From assembly GCA_930367205.1 (NCBI GenBank), contig OV884009.1, positions 99,717,189 to 99,781,188 of the forward strand: a stretch of DNA of 64,000 nucleotides, in the 5' to 3' direction. This DNA is from Acanthosoma haemorrhoidale. Lineage: Eukaryota; Arthropoda; Insecta; Hemiptera; Acanthosomatidae. Within the stretch, counting starts at the first letter, position 1. Each line of letters opens with the position of its first letter. The notes under the pieces were generated by a model. That model was not told the DNA's origin. It saw only the letters and a list, made by a program, of their open reading frames with translations, and did no database searches. Shown one piece after another: positions 43,726 to 56,880 of the stretch. Position numbers and translations under genes: made by a program.

Positions 43726-45094
43726 GTGGTCACGCAAGGTTCTTCAAAGTTAAGAATTCCCCAAACAACGCTAGAAAATTGCGCTAGATACGTCGTGAAA
43801 CGTTGGATGTTGGATTGAGTCGGATAGTGTTACAAAATTGCCAACAGTAAGGCATAAGCATTCAATAAATTATTAAAAATAATAGGCATAAACATTAAAT
43901 AAGTTATTGAAAATATCAACATACTTTGTATCAATGCTATAACCGGATGTATAATACTGCGAGTGATAAACCGAGTTAGTATTAAAATGTATCGTGCTTC
44001 GGGCCGGAAGGCCAGCAATATGTTTGCACTGAGTTATCCGTAAAGAATTATAATCCTTCAAGTGATAAATAGACTGTAGAAGACGTGTTTTTGCCCAATC
44101 ACAATACCTTTATTAAAAAATTGATGATAAACAGTTTAACAGTTAATGTTAAAATTAACATAATAGTAATTTGATACCAGACCTGATTGTTAGTAACTAT
44201 AAGGAACTTTACTACTCATTAAAAATAAAATGAATATCCCAAAATGATAAGAAAATGAAAATTTTAATCTGAAAATCAAATTAAAAATTTATCTAAAAAA
44301 CTCTAAATTTATACTTTGTTTGTAAAATCGTAATGTCTGACTTTAAATTGAATATAAATAGGCTGTGAGCCATATTGTCTGAATAAACTTTATGGCCACG
44401 ATGTCGATGACGACAATGCAAACGGAGAGCTCTGCAGAAGAGAGGCCAAGAAGTCGTCCAAATTGGTAGCAAAGCGTTCTTCGTCTTGTTCGCAGGGGAA
44501 CAGCCCTCAGCACTTCCTAAGCCAAAGCTCAGGCCTAAAGCCTTCTTATCTAATACGCAAAGTCGTATGTTTTGTTCCAAAGCTTCTACTTCCGGAAACT
44601 TTCAAACTATTTACTCTGTATGTTGATGCAACCAAAGGAAAATTGCTGTAAAAAAGAAATAAAATAAATACATTTCATAACTTAGATTTTAAGTTTTAAT
44701 CTTAAATATATGTCCATGTATACAATATTTACACACATTTTTCCTAATTTTCTTTAGCCGAAACAATGAGAAAAAAAAATTTACTATTTTAAAATTTTCC
44801 ACTCATCCCTAATGGTAATCCGTTAAAAAAAAAATCCACCTCGATTCTACATGAGCAAACCATTTGTTTTAAACATGACCTTAATCTATTAATTTGTAAT
44901 TTTAAATTCTAGGATCTCAAAATATTGTTGAAATAAAAAATAAATAAAACAAAAAAAATATTGTTGAAATCTTCTCAAACAAAAATTAAGTTTAAACAAA
45001 ACAATGAGGTCTCTTATCTTGAATTACCCTCCTAATCAAAATTTATTAACTGTCTATGGAGCCTAAGCACTATTGACTACTTCAAAAGGTAAGC
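43726..45094. other. AT-rich intergenic stretch
   Basis: A GC-richer 298-nt plus-strand open frame ends at 44651 (about 99 codons, starting after the TAA near 44352). It reads acidic (GHDVDDDNANGE) then Ser/Lys-rich and ends TKGKLL. No family is recognised, and the frames on the opposite strand are equally open, so it is not called a gene. Confidence 0.4.
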
Positions 45095-45345
45095 TACTAA
45101 AAAAGCAATACTAAAACCGATCTGTAACTACGGGGGCTGGACACAGTGAAACAGTCAACAGCCCAAACAATCCTTTCGATCAAAAGTCCTGAGGAAAATA
45201 GTTACGAAAGCAGATCATTGACTTGTGAGTATTTCTATGTTAAACGATTTAATGAATAGTGAACTGTATATGGCATGAATGAGCGCATTGCGCGCAATTG
45301 CATATTACCCAATAGGACAGATTGTCATTTTATTTCAATCAAAAG
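45095..45345 (+). mobile_element. Ancient J1 fragment with deletions
   Basis: Contains the CAATCCTTTCGATCAAAAGT / CCTGAGGAAAATAGTTA block of the ORF2 end, then, after a deletion, 3' UTR pieces (GGCATGAATGAGCGCATT, TTACCCAATAGGACAGATTG). It is highly decayed. Confidence 0.75.
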
Positions 45346-47044
45346 AAGTTCTAAGAAAAAATGATTATCCATTGGTCACGCGAAAGCAACGTCATTCTGG
45401 GTCAAGATCATAGTTTACTATGACTAACCTAATCTAGATCTGGATGATCTGTTGGTGACCATTTTGCCGGTGTAATTAACCTTCATTAATGATATATATC
45501 GGGAGTCTTAGTCACTAAGTATGTTTTTTCTCTGTTCGCTTAACTTGTTATTTTTTTATTTGAAGGTGGTGTGCCGGAAACACAAAAAGTCAAGAAGAAC
45601 ATTATTGGCAGAGGTACTTGATTGAGACCAGGTTAGTTGATTCTTTCACCTACCACCTATTGTGGTGCTGGGTATTTTGGCGTGTACAGCATGCTAAAAA
45701 CTTGTTACATGCTCCATTTTTATTATTTCAAACAACATTAAAAAAAAAAATCCTTAACGTATTTGCTGTTTCCTCCCTTAACAATGTAAAAAAATGAGAA
45801 CTTTAAATCTTAGCTTCCCACTAATCTTTGATAAATATTGAACGTTTGGAAAACAAGGATTACTATTTCAAGTTGTTTTGTTGTTGTTTTTTTTCATACT
45901 TTCCATTTTTCTGCTTGAGCGTAATACTAATCAGCATATTTAGATGTATTGTAAAAATGTAGCTTAAATTTCAGGCAGATTGAATCATTTATATGAATGA
46001 TGGTGATGATATATACCAGACAGACAGACAAACCAACCAAATACAATCGTGTTCCTCTCCCTTGGGGCTTGGCAGTTATGTTATAATTAACAAGAACTTC
46101 TTTGTTCACAGAGTAAAACCAACTGTTATAGGAGCTGTACAGCTGTCAATGAGTCCTGATTTAATAAATTCACTAGTAGATAGAAGAACTAATAGATAAT
46201 AGTTTATCCAATATTGAAAAAGTAAATAGCTTAATGAACAGACGATGTAGAACCCATTTAAAGTTTTATTGTCTGTGGCCGTATCCTGTCGAAGCGTTCA
46301 CATCTAGTCCTATTAAGAGCTCATAGTTAACTATCTGTACATTAAAAGCCGAGTCCAAAGGCGATTTGAATTATAAGCTGTTTGACGCTCCATCGTTAGT
46401 CGGAGCTTCCTTTGACGGGTAAGTAAGGACGAGGGATAATCTTTAAGTCGTTCGATCCTAGGCTCTAGTGGGAAACCATTGCTGCTATTAGCTCCTTTGT
46501 ACGCGTCCCCGATCCTTTGCCAAGTCTTCCCAATCCTTCCTTCATCGCCCTTTTCAAAACTGACTTTGACAGGGACTTTTCATATTTTTTTCTTTTTCAT
46601 CCAGACACCATTGAATCTCATGTTTTGTCCAGAAACAATACCTTAGACTAGATATTTGAGAATCTATCGGTTGAACTATTTTTTTTACCGGTTCAAGGTG
46701 GGAATGATTATATATCACACACAAAAAGATGCCGACTCCACAATGTTGTTTTGTTCTAGCCTCACTATACGATAAAAATGCAAGATCATGATTGTTCTGT
46801 AAAGGTGAAGGCTAATTCTCAGATAGAAACGAGCCACAGAACCTCTAAATCCAACACTTGGTTTGTCCTAGGATTAGTGGCACCAACATGACAACCAATG
46901 ACCTTGTTTGAGTAGTTCACAGCGTCGTTGTATGGTTCACCGGTTCACTGTAGTAATTTATGTCTTAGCGGACCACTTCAATGCTAAATTTCATTATCAC
47001 ATTCCTGGATCGTTGAGAGAGGTTAGGTTGCGTTATTGTCAAAG
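45346..47044. other. Intergenic stretch
   Basis: No gene is supported. The segment 46250-46600 is somewhat GC-richer and single-copy. Short frames near 45927-46199 lack motifs. Confidence 0.45.
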
Positions 47045-47053
47045 AGCGTTTCT

Positions 47054-47555
47054 ATTTAGTTAGTTAGTTAAATTCCTTTATTGTGCAATAATTACAATCT
47101 GCCTTTTATAAGGCAATAAGTAATTAAGGTATATGCTCTCATTCATACAATATTTACAGTTCATCATTCACTCGTTCATTCATACAATATTTACAGACAG
47201 CCCAAAGACCCCCTAAATCCACCGCGAAGAGAAAGCGGAGTCTTGGGAAGTCCCCCACGCTCCTCCGTCAGCCGCGTCACCGGATACTAGCCAGTGGAGG
47301 CTGACCAAGAGCGCGAGAGCCACAGACGCTCAGGACATGATTGGAGAGACTGGCCATTGCCAGGACTCCCACTGTCACGCGTTTATAGCAGGTCACGAGG
47401 CCACTGCCGTTTCAGTCTCCGAGGAGGATTATAGAGATGAGTGGCGCCGTGCAATGACTGTGCTACAGGATTAGGGTGCTTGGAAAGGCTACTGTGGAAT
47501 TTCGTAAACTTGGAAGGGATGAGTTCTAGAATGTAGGGTATATTAAGGTCGTTTA
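47054..47555 (-). mobile_element. Short J1 3' insertion
   Basis: 3' UTR plus the last codons of ORF2, 5' truncated, bracketed by a 9-bp duplication AGCGTTTCT (47045-47053 and 47556-47564). The 3' tail is not pure A: it reads as AACT repeats on the minus strand (plus strand TTAGTTAGTTAGTTAAATTCC). Low divergence suggests a fairly recent insertion. Confidence 0.9.
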
Positions 47556-47564
47556 AGCGTTTCT

Positions 47565-50161
47565 CTCTGATGGTATTTTAGTAAACTAGTTATTATCTTA
47601 CTGGAACAACCAATGTTTTACCTCTTAGGAACATACTAAATATAAATCTTTTTAGCTGGAACTATTTACTTTGTTTAGCGGTAAAGAATGTACTATGTAA
47701 GCCGGAGTTGAAATTCTCGAAGACCTGGAATCATCAAAAAATATTAGTCGATTTATAAACATTACATGCCTGATAACTGAAAATTTGTAACGAATTTCCT
47801 AGTCAAATAGTGGGTGGTGAAAAAACGATTTCAATTGCAGTTATAAAAACTTCAAATATTCAACAGTTCCTTAGAAGGGAACTGTTCCACAATCCAAAGT
47901 AATATCAAGACCTAAAATCACGCTCCAAGTAAAGTATTTAGTGCGCACTAGTATCCTACAGATACGTATCTGTTGGAACAGTAAGGGGATATGAAGAGGA
48001 AGTGCATATGTTTACACTGCTGTCAAGGTGATAAGTAGGACATAGTTGTGCAATACCAAATGACTGAGATTCAGTACTGAACTGAATGACCATCAATAAA
48101 TTGGAAGCATACCGTTGGTCATATTGGTGGACGTAATTGCCAAGATAGACTACAAAAATATCACACCTAACGAGCGACCCGCACTAATACACTATATGTT
48201 GGGTTTTTCCACCTACTAGTACTAGTATTGCTGGTAGAACCCCTACCATCTAAATTCAGGGGGAAAAATGAAATTACGTCATAAATATACTATATAACTT
48301 GTGTCAGACTAATTTGTGTATAATATCTTCCATTGTTATTATAAATATCACTGAACTAATATAGACGTTTAATTATATTGTATTTATTTGTCTAATAATC
48401 TCCTCCTAAGAAAAAAATACTATCCACCCCGATAACATTCAAGGCTATTAAAACTTTTTTGCTTAACCCATTGTTCAGTTAATGAGTTTTTAAACTGTAG
48501 GTTAATCCACGTTAGGCAATAGAGTTGAGTTGAGAGAGGACAGTATTGATTAGGTTTCAGGAAGGGGGTTGAAAAATATAGAAATAATTTCGAGGTCGTT
48601 TTTAAAGTGATCATTCAGCCATCAGTGTACGGCCCCTGGTATCGCTCCAGCACCCAGCTGGTCTGTCATTAATCATTGAAATATTAAAACATTATAATTA
48701 GTACGAATATAATTTCATTGAATTTAAAATATTTTACAATAAAAGTACTCAAAATACATGTGTCCATCGCCATTCGCCATTCACCATCGCGTGTCTTATA
48801 TGACTTTATCAGTATACTGAACTTATTAGATAATATTTTTATTAAATGTTTGATTGTCCCTTTTCTTGATTTTACGCTTTTTTTTATTATTTTATAGTGT
48901 AATATTACAGATGGGGTGCAATAATGTTGGAAGAGTAATGTTATCAGTCATTTAACAAATTAATTAATTTGGAGACTTGAAATTCTTGTTGCTAGTTATA
49001 TTCTTAACTTCTTAAATGTTATTTAAAGGAAAAAAACAAGCTTTAAATTAATGGAACAAGAATATGTAAAAAAAAAATGGCTTAAAACAACAGCAAATAT
49101 CACGAATTTCTCGTCCTATCCAGTTATTTTCTTTTATTATATTATACTATTATGTTTTATTATTCGATTATAAGTATTGGAAATTAAAATTATGTGACTG
49201 GCTTTGAAAACCCGGCGTGAATGAATAATTATTTTATTTTATGCTCGCTAGTTCGATTTGTTAAGTGTAGGTTGTTTTTTTTAAGCTTATCTCAGTGATT
49301 ACCTGTTTCAGACCCGGGACATATCCACGTTTAGAATCTTAAGCCATAATTTATTTTGACTATTGTCATATATGACTTATTTTCTCAAAAGTGAATTGTG
49401 CTTTTTAAAAATTGAAAATGATTCTAGCCTGTGAAAGCAATTTTGAAATTAAACTTAAATTCATTGTAAAAACTACAAGATAGGAACGTTTGCTAAATGA
49501 GTAAATAGAGGATCTGGTTTCTACCAGGTTTAACAATGTGTCTGTTCTTCGATAGTTCCTCTGCAATTGGCCAAATGGATGGATATTAACACAGGCGATT
49601 CAGCAAAACATTGATTACCATGTTTTCCTTAAGTTTGTGGGAAAAAAACCCAGATAAATAAAAGAATATTGTCCTATATATTCTTTCAACTTTCTCTACC
49701 GTTTAACTTAAAGCTGTTAAAGAAGCAATCTACGTGGTTATGACAAATAAATGCTTCAACCAACAAATAAATTCAAAGACATAAAATTTTAGAAATGGAT
49801 TATAAAACGCACATACATTGATGAATGCTGAACTAGAGTAAACTTATACAGATTTATAGCCAACTTTCACTTACTAAAATGGTTTAACAAATCAAATTAT
49901 TCAATATTTTTGAAAAATTATTTAGTTATTGGCTTACAATAGTATTAAGTAAAGTAATGCGGCCAACACCCTGAATACTTTTTTATATCGTTACTTTCTA
50001 TGTCATTTATTTGTTAATAGGTATTTTTTAATAATGGATGTAACAAATAACCTTCAACATAAAGAAAAACGAAATGGGGAACTAGTGACCCATAGATCAA
50101 ATAGTTTAATTTTTAAATGAAAATGATTGTGAGTTCTGCGCATGAGCTATTATTTTTATAA
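47565..50161. other. AT-rich intergenic stretch
   Basis: No gene or recognised repeat. A-rich and T-rich runs dominate. Confidence 0.5.
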
Positions 50162-50893
50162 CTATAATCCATAAGTGGATCATTGCGACTTCTTATCCAT
50201 TCTCCATTGGAATGCGAATGGTGTTGAACGACACCCACATTGACGAACTGACAGCACTATCCAAGTACATCAAGATCCACAGCAAGTACATGGACGTAGC
50301 TCTCATTACTGAAACAAGACTTACGAGTAAATGACCATTTAAAGTTCGACAGTACCAGACTTATCGAACTGATCACCTAGATGGAACAGCTCATGCAGGT
50401 ACCGTTGTGATTGTCCATTACTCCATTTCCCATCACATAGTTCCTTTGGTAACACATGATTTCCTTCAGTCCACTGCAGTATCAATCAGCACCTCCACTT
50501 TCCCTTGCATCAGTGTACTGCCCTCCCAATATATCCATTTCCGATTCCCAATTCCTCTCCTTTCTAGACTCCATCGGACATCGTTTCCTTGTGGGTGGGG
50601 ACTTTAATGCGAAGCACCAACATTGGGGGTCAAGATCCACGAATACACGAGGACGTGCTTTGCTGTCTGCACTCACACGGAAACCTTGCTCCAGTATCAC
50701 TCCTGACACAGCCACCTATTAGCCATCTGATCACGAAATCCTGATCTCCTTGATTTATTTTTCTACAATAGTTTAGAAACACTAAACTATTCACTCACGT
50801 GCCTTGATGACCTCTCCTCTGATCATAGTCCTCTATAATTAACCATTTCCCTAAGACCAATTCACAAACTGCCTCCTCCTTCATTTATCTCAT
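50162..50893 (+). mobile_element. J1 LINE fragment, start of ORF2
   Basis: It starts almost exactly at the ORF1/ORF2 junction (AATCCATAAGTGGATC) and covers the endonuclease to the TCATTTAT block. It carries frameshifts and stops. GGDFNAKHQHWG and TATYxPSD-type sequence are recognisable. At 50893 it changes abruptly to a diverged relative. Confidence 0.85.
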
Positions 50894-51480
50894 CCTAGGA
50901 TTTTATCTGCGTGAAAGACTGGCGTGGAAACCCCACGCAGTTAAACACGCGTTTTAGACAACTTAACAGACTATGTTAGTGAATAGAAACTTACTCTTGA
51001 AAACAAAAACAGCTATTAAATTAAAACTGATTTGGAGATACGTACTAGAACTGTGAGGTACAGCCAAACCTTTGGACATCAAACGAATCTAAACCAAAAT
51101 TCCAATCCAAAGGCCTCAGAACTGCAGTCAATACACCATTTTACATTAAAAACTCATCCCTTTACAGCGATCTCTTTGTTCCAACTGCCCTTGACCTTAT
51201 AACGTCACGATTTTCCAAACTTCACAAAAACCTATCCGCTTATCCAAATCCTTCTGTCAGCTCCTCCACTTGTCACCTAAAGTGGCGATGGCCTCGCAAT
51301 CTATTGTAAATTGATAAGTATGTCATTTGGTCTTAGCGTTGGCTACCATCCCTACTCATCTCCTGAGCGTATGTGACTCTTTTGCCCTTTCTCTGGCAAA
51401 AACGGTTGGAAAGTGGGGGTGACGATCCTCATTCCGCCAATTTCCCTATCAGCTTCACTAGGGGCTTCCGGAGATATACT
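50894..51480 (+). mobile_element. Diverged J1-related LINE, ORF2 end and 3' UTR
   Basis: Translation recovers TPFYIKNSSLYSDL, SRFSKLHKNLSAYPNP and LKWRWPRNLL-stop. These are collinear with, but clearly different from, the J1 ORF2 C-terminus, which ends RQWPRDLL. The 3' UTR is only loosely similar. It looks like a second subfamily, or a much older J1 copy, joined to 50162-50893. Confidence 0.65.
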
Positions 51481-51552
51481 GTATGAATATTTGTATGAGC
51501 CTGGTCTGTACATATCAAGTGAGTACATTGTTTATATGTAATATAAGGTTTG

Positions 51553-53940
51553 CAGGTACCGCTGTCATTGTCCATAACTCCATATCCCACCACATAGTTC
51601 CTTTGGTATCACATGATTTCCTTCAATTCACTGCAGTGTCAATCACCACCTTCACTTTTCCTCTTACACTAGCATCAGCGTACTGCCCTCCCAATAAATC
51701 CATTTCCGACTCCCAATTCATCTCCTTTCTAGACTCCATCGGACATCGTTTCCTTGTGGGTGGGGACTTTAATGCGAAGCACCAACACTGGGGGTCAAGA
51801 TCCACAAATACACGAGGTCGTGCTTTACTGTCTGCACTCACACGGAAACATTGCTCCACTATCACTCCTGACACAGCCACCTATTGGCCATCTGATCCCA
51901 ACCGAAATCCTGATCTCCTTTACTTCTTTTTTTACAATAGTTTAGGAACACTAAACTATTCACTCACGCACCTCGATGACCTCTCCTCCGAGAATAGCCC
52001 CTTAATATTAACCATTCCCCTAAGACCAATTAAGAACTTGCCTTATCCTTCATTCATTAGGGGCCCAGTCGGTACCACTTTTATCAGCTTCTTATAGATT
52101 CCCTGGACCTCAAAGTGTCCCTGGAAACATCCCATGACCTAGAAAATGCAGTCCATTCTTTCACTATTCTGGTGCAGGTGTTGGCTTTATAGGCATCGTC
52201 GCCACACCGTCACCTAAAAATTCACAATCAAAATCCTTTACCACAGTATCTCAAAGATCGAATCCAATCCAAACGCTGCTCCAGAACAGCATGGCAAAGA
52301 TCCTGGCATCCTGCTGATCATCTCACGTACAATAAGGACTAATTATTGGTAAAGCGGCATCATTCCGTTCCGATTCTTTTAATTCCCAACTTTCCACTCT
52401 GTCTACCAGGACTCCCTGTGGAATGTTACTAATATAATCTTAAAATATCATCCTGTTTCGCACCTCGTCGTGATAATGGGTCCTGGGCAGCATCAGATAG
52501 GGATAGGTCAGAGGAATTTGCTCTGGATCTTTCCCATACTTTAACACCTCACCTTTCTCATCAAAACCATACTCAGGGCACAACTGTTGAAGATTTTCTT
52601 ATTTCACCTATACCTATTTCACTTCCATCAAAAGCTGTTAACCTCGACTTACAGAAAATCCCCAGGATATGATTTCCTTACTCCTTAAATTCTCAAACAA
52701 CTCCCTCCTAAAACCATAATCTTCCTAACCTAAATTTATAATTTTACTATACGAACTACGCACTTTCATCTCCTAGGGAAACATTCCATTATTGTCCTCT
52801 TTGCCAAAGGGTAAATCACCCAATGACACCTCACCTTACCGTCCAATTAGCCTACCCCTTATCTTCTCAAAAATATTTGAAAAACGTTTAGTAAAAGGTC
52901 TACTTGTCTATTGTTCCATCCAAAAACCTTTTTCCTACACACCAGTTTGGTTTCCGTCTACAACATTGCACTACTGAAGAACGTCTTCGCGTTGTTGATC
53001 ACATATCCTCAGCCCTTGAAAACAAACAGCATTGCTCTGCTACCTTTCAGGACATAGCTCAAGCTTTGATAGGGCACGCAGGTTTGCTTTAGATTGTCAA
53101 AACATATTTACCACAGGCCCTACTCCTAATCCTACAGCCCTACCTTTTAAACCGCTTCTTCCAAGTCCGCTGTGAATATACTTACTACTATCCCATAAAA
53201 GCAGGAGTTCCACAAAGCAGTGTCCAGGGTCCCATTCTCTATAGCCTATACACCGCTGTTGTTCCCTCTACCCCCAATACCTTCCAGGCCACATTTGCAA
53301 ATGACACTCCAGTCTTCTCATACCACCCAGTTCCCGATATAGTATAACATCCCATAACCTCCAAAACACCTTGATGAGATCGATTATTGGTGTGACCAAT
53401 GGCGGATCAAAGTTAATGGAACAGAATAGTCCCACATTACCTTCACCCTCTGCCGCAAGCCTTGTCCACTAATTTATTTTAATTCCATTCCACTCCCTGT
53501 ATCCTCGATAGTACAGTAGTTAGGCTTCCATCTTGATAAACGGCTGACCTGGAACCCACATACGAGGCTAAAAGGACAAGAACTAAACAGACGTTTTGAC
53601 AACTGTTCAGACTTCAAACGACATCCCATCTCTCAATAGAAAGTAAATTACTAATCTAAAAAGTTATACTTAGGCCAATCTGAACATACGGAATAGAGCT
53701 ATGGGGGACAGCAATAAAGTCCTGAGAACAATATTAAATCCCCCCCCCCTTATTACGTCAGCAACAAAACCCTTCCTAACGATCTTAATATATGCTAAAT
53801 TCTTGAACTCATCTTTTCCAAGTTCATGAAATTTCATAGTAACCTATCTAACCACCCTAAGCCGGTAGCACATTCATTACACTGCACCACTCATCCCCAT
53901 AAACTCCTTGGAGACTAAAACGGCAGTGGCCTCGTGACCT
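51553..53940 (+). pseudogene. J1 ORF2 remnant
   Basis: The endonuclease half is readable (HNSISHHIVPL, GGDFNAKHQHWG, YWPSDPNRNPD). The reverse transcriptase half survives only as scattered motifs (PISLPLIFSKIFEK, VVDHISSALE, FANDT in place of FADDT). The catalytic motif change and the frameshifts exclude function. Confidence 0.88.
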
Positions 53941-54280
53941 GCTATTTATACGTGATAGTGGGAGTCCAGGCAATAGCCAGTTTCTCCAATCATGTCCTGA
54001 GCGTATGTGGCTCTCGCGCTCTTGGTCAGCCTCCGCTGCCTCGTATTCGGTGACGTGGCTGACGGAGGAGCGTGGGGGACTTCCCAAGACTCCTCTTCCT
54101 CTTTCCCATGCAAGGAAGGAGTCAGCCATGTGGATTTGGGAGGTCTCTGGACTGTTTGTAAATGCTTTATGAATGAGCGAGTGAATGAAAATTGTAAATA
54201 AGGTACGAATGAGAACATTTATCACAATCAGTTATTGCCTAATAAGGTAATAAGCTATTTCATCACAATAAAGATGTTTC
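51553..54280 (+). mobile_element. 5'-truncated decayed J1 LINE
   Basis: It begins within the endonuclease (GCAGGTACCGCTGTCATTGT) and runs to an AATAAAG tail near 54275. ORF2 is open only at 51483-52097; after that there are many indels and stops. A C run of about 10 at 53736 is part of the decay. The 3' UTR is well preserved. Confidence 0.9.
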
Positions 54281-54880
54281 AATATGAAAAGTGAAAATGT
54301 TTGTTATGGTTGATAAAAAAGAGGAATCCTTGCCGCAAAGAGGAAGCGGACGATAGAGGATTCTCCCTGATAGCTCGTAGACACAATAGGGAAAGAAAGG
54401 AACAGAAGAGCCTTTGTCTGGGATAAGCAGGTTCGTCTTGAGGGAATGACGGATCTTGTTTACGGCGTCTCATTTTCCCGCTGTACGCATTCACTGTCGC
54501 GAATATTTTTTATTAATTTAATTATTTCTTTTCTGATCCATGATCTCAACATTTAATGATGTCATTAGCTCACAGCAATTAATAAGCAATCTTACTTACT
54601 GGAGTTGTGACAATTTGTAGAGGTTTGTCACCAATGAAATGCATGGAATCAACCAGAAATCCTAGAAGATAGTTACTTTAGTTCATAAGTTCAATTTATT
54701 TCAAAAGTAATTTTGTTGTTGTTTATTGGGATTGATGTCATAAAAAAAGTAACGAATGTCACATAAATATGCACTATTGATTATGCATCAATAATGAATG
54801 CTTCTGTCGGGAGCGCACTGCAGGGGAAGGCTCGTCGACCCTCCCACAAACCGGTGAGCGCAGGAATAAAAAATCAACAT
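54281..54880. other. Intergenic stretch
   Basis: A 71-codon minus-strand frame (54279-54494) overlaps a GC-richer patch but shows no family motif. The rest is AT-rich. Confidence 0.4.
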
Positions 54881-54899
54881 ATGGTCTATGACCATTGCT

Positions 54900-55330
54900 G
54901 GTTGCCTAGTCTGGTTTTTGATCTTAATTTGGTTATTGATCTGACTCCATGAGATCTTAGAAAGTGTACCCTAACAGTGCGTTATGTTCAGGAGAAGAAG
55001 TAAAGGCTAGGTTTTGACCACGAATTAAAGTATTCACATTCGGTGTCTGAGGGTAGACGAATATCGTCTGGATCACCGAACCGGAAAGAGGCACTGGATC
55101 GCTGGGGGAGACGCTACTATGTACATTTTGTAGGGCCCCAGAGATCGTCGTCTGGATGAAAGGGATCCCTTTTCTAGGATGTGCTAGTTTTAGTGAGACA
55201 ACGCCAGAGAATCCCACGAGGAAATGTGGGGTCTGACAACGCCAGAATAAAGATTGCAAAGTTAAGGCTATAGAAGTGTGGAGGTAGTTAAATAAGAAAG
55301 CAATAGTTTGAACAGAGCAACAAGCGCCAG
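54900..55330 (-). mobile_element. Family A LTR-like repeat, second copy
   Basis: Collinear with 4620-4990 and with the reverse complement of 57330-57720: ATCGCTGGGGGAGACGCTAC, TTTGTAGGGCCCCAGAGA and GTGGGGTCTGACAACGCC. It is more diverged than the other two copies and lacks the promoter-bearing half. Confidence 0.6.
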
Positions 55331-55337
55331 TGCGCAG

Positions 55338-55397
55338 AGAGAGAGGGAGGAAGAGAGAGGGAGAAAGAGAGTGTGAGAGAGAGAGAGAGGAGTGTTC
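55338..55397. repeat. GA-rich microsatellite
   Basis: About 60 bp of GAGAGA with GGA/AAG interruptions and a short GTGTGAGA segment. Confidence 0.9.
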
Positions 55398-55502
55398 ACA
55401 TCAAGTGTCTGATTACGACTGTCTAAAAAAGCTCAGAATTCTGTCTTATATAGGCAGATCATTCCTACATACTGGAAAGGGAGTTATTTTTTCATGGTGA
55501 TG

Positions 55503-55669
55503 AAGTTGGCATAACAGAATCATCTGGTTGAGAATTCGCGTAAATAAATAATATTAAATAGAAAACCATCATGCTAAGATTAAATTAGATCAATGACAAA
55601 GAGACTGAAGTTTTAATATGGTCCTTTATTTATCAATTTCTTATCCAGATGATTCTGTTATGCCAACTT
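55503..55669. mobile_element. MITE-like element with perfect 25-bp terminal inverted repeats
   Basis: Positions 55503-55527 and 55645-55669 are exact reverse complements over 25 nt (starting AAGTTGGCATAACAG), with weaker pairing continuing inward (TAAATAAATA against its partner). The spacer is 117 bp and noncoding. The pairing stops sharply at the outer ends, as expected for a transposon. No matching target duplication was found, so the superfamily is unknown. Confidence 0.55.
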
Positions 55670-56880
55670 AAACCCAATATCGGGTTCTTGAAAATAAAAT
55701 GTGTGCTTGATGATGTTTTTTTGCCTAAAGAATTTAATTTTATTAGAGTATAATGATGGTGTATTTAGGATAAGACAGCTGTTAATTACAGAATGATATT
55801 ATAGCATCATTCCCTTGAGGGCTAGGTTTCGTATATGTTTTGGTACTTTTATATTTGTTTAAAACCAACTTTCAGTGGCTTAGATGAAGCTGAACTGTCC
55901 AACTAATATTCTTTCTAAACCTCTTACGTCCTCAATTTATTTTACATAAAATATTAAAATTTAGTTTATAATTGATGTAACAATTTTTAAAATTACGAAA
56001 CAGTAATCCTTGGATCAATTCCTTAAGTATTTTGCATTCTTATTTGAATGTTAGTAGTTAATTAAACGTTAGTTAGTAAAAGAAAAAAATATTAATAATA
56101 ATTAACTAATAAGTAAAAGAAATGGCAAGGTCGCTAATCTTTAAATCAATAAGTAACATTAATTTCTGATTTGTTTTATTTTCAATGTAATTTTATTTTA
56201 TTTACTTGATAATGAAAAGGCATCAAAGGGTCCTTTCCCTGTATGTGACAGATGCAATATCTTTTTCCACCAACCTTTCTTTTGTTATTAAGACAATGTT
56301 ATAAAGATTAAGCCTAGTGCGTAACCCGACTCGATATGCTCTATATATATAAGATGCCGGTACTGGGCCACCGAATTTATGTCTATACATGCATGAACCA
56401 AGTTCTACTATAGCGGCTACAAAAATGGTTTAATCTACCCTAAATGTTATATATTCAAAACACCAGACTAGAAGCTGATTAGTGTTCCCCCAATAGTTAA
56501 GGAAAGTAATACAAAAATAATTTAAAGACATTCCAAAATAATTTGAGTCAGCTGAAAAATTCGCGTGATTAATACCTTCCAAGCCAGTTTTGTTCAGATC
56601 TTCGCTTTTTTAATGCTATATAAAACGATTTTGTCTAAATAAAATGGAATATACTTCCTTAAAAAATACCAACCTTTTTTTCCAGAACTATTTATAATGT
56701 TTTTGAGAAACTCAGCGCAAGCCCTGTGAGCATCTTTCAATGTTATTTCTTTCCTTTCTACAGTGTTTGTTGCGTATATATATATATTTATATTTACCTA
56801 TTTAAACTATATATTATATATAAGTTAAAGCCAGAGGCTATGTTGTAAACGAATAGGATCATGGGATGTAACCAACCCCT
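55670..56880. other. AT-rich intergenic stretch
   Basis: No gene is supported. TA-rich dinucleotide runs lie near 56770-56820. Confidence 0.5.

Noticed and set aside
44354..44651. Plus-strand open frame of about 99 codons ending TKGKLL
   Set aside because: Some resemblance of FTLYVDATKG to a retroelement polymerase segment was considered, but no neighbouring motifs exist and both strands are open.
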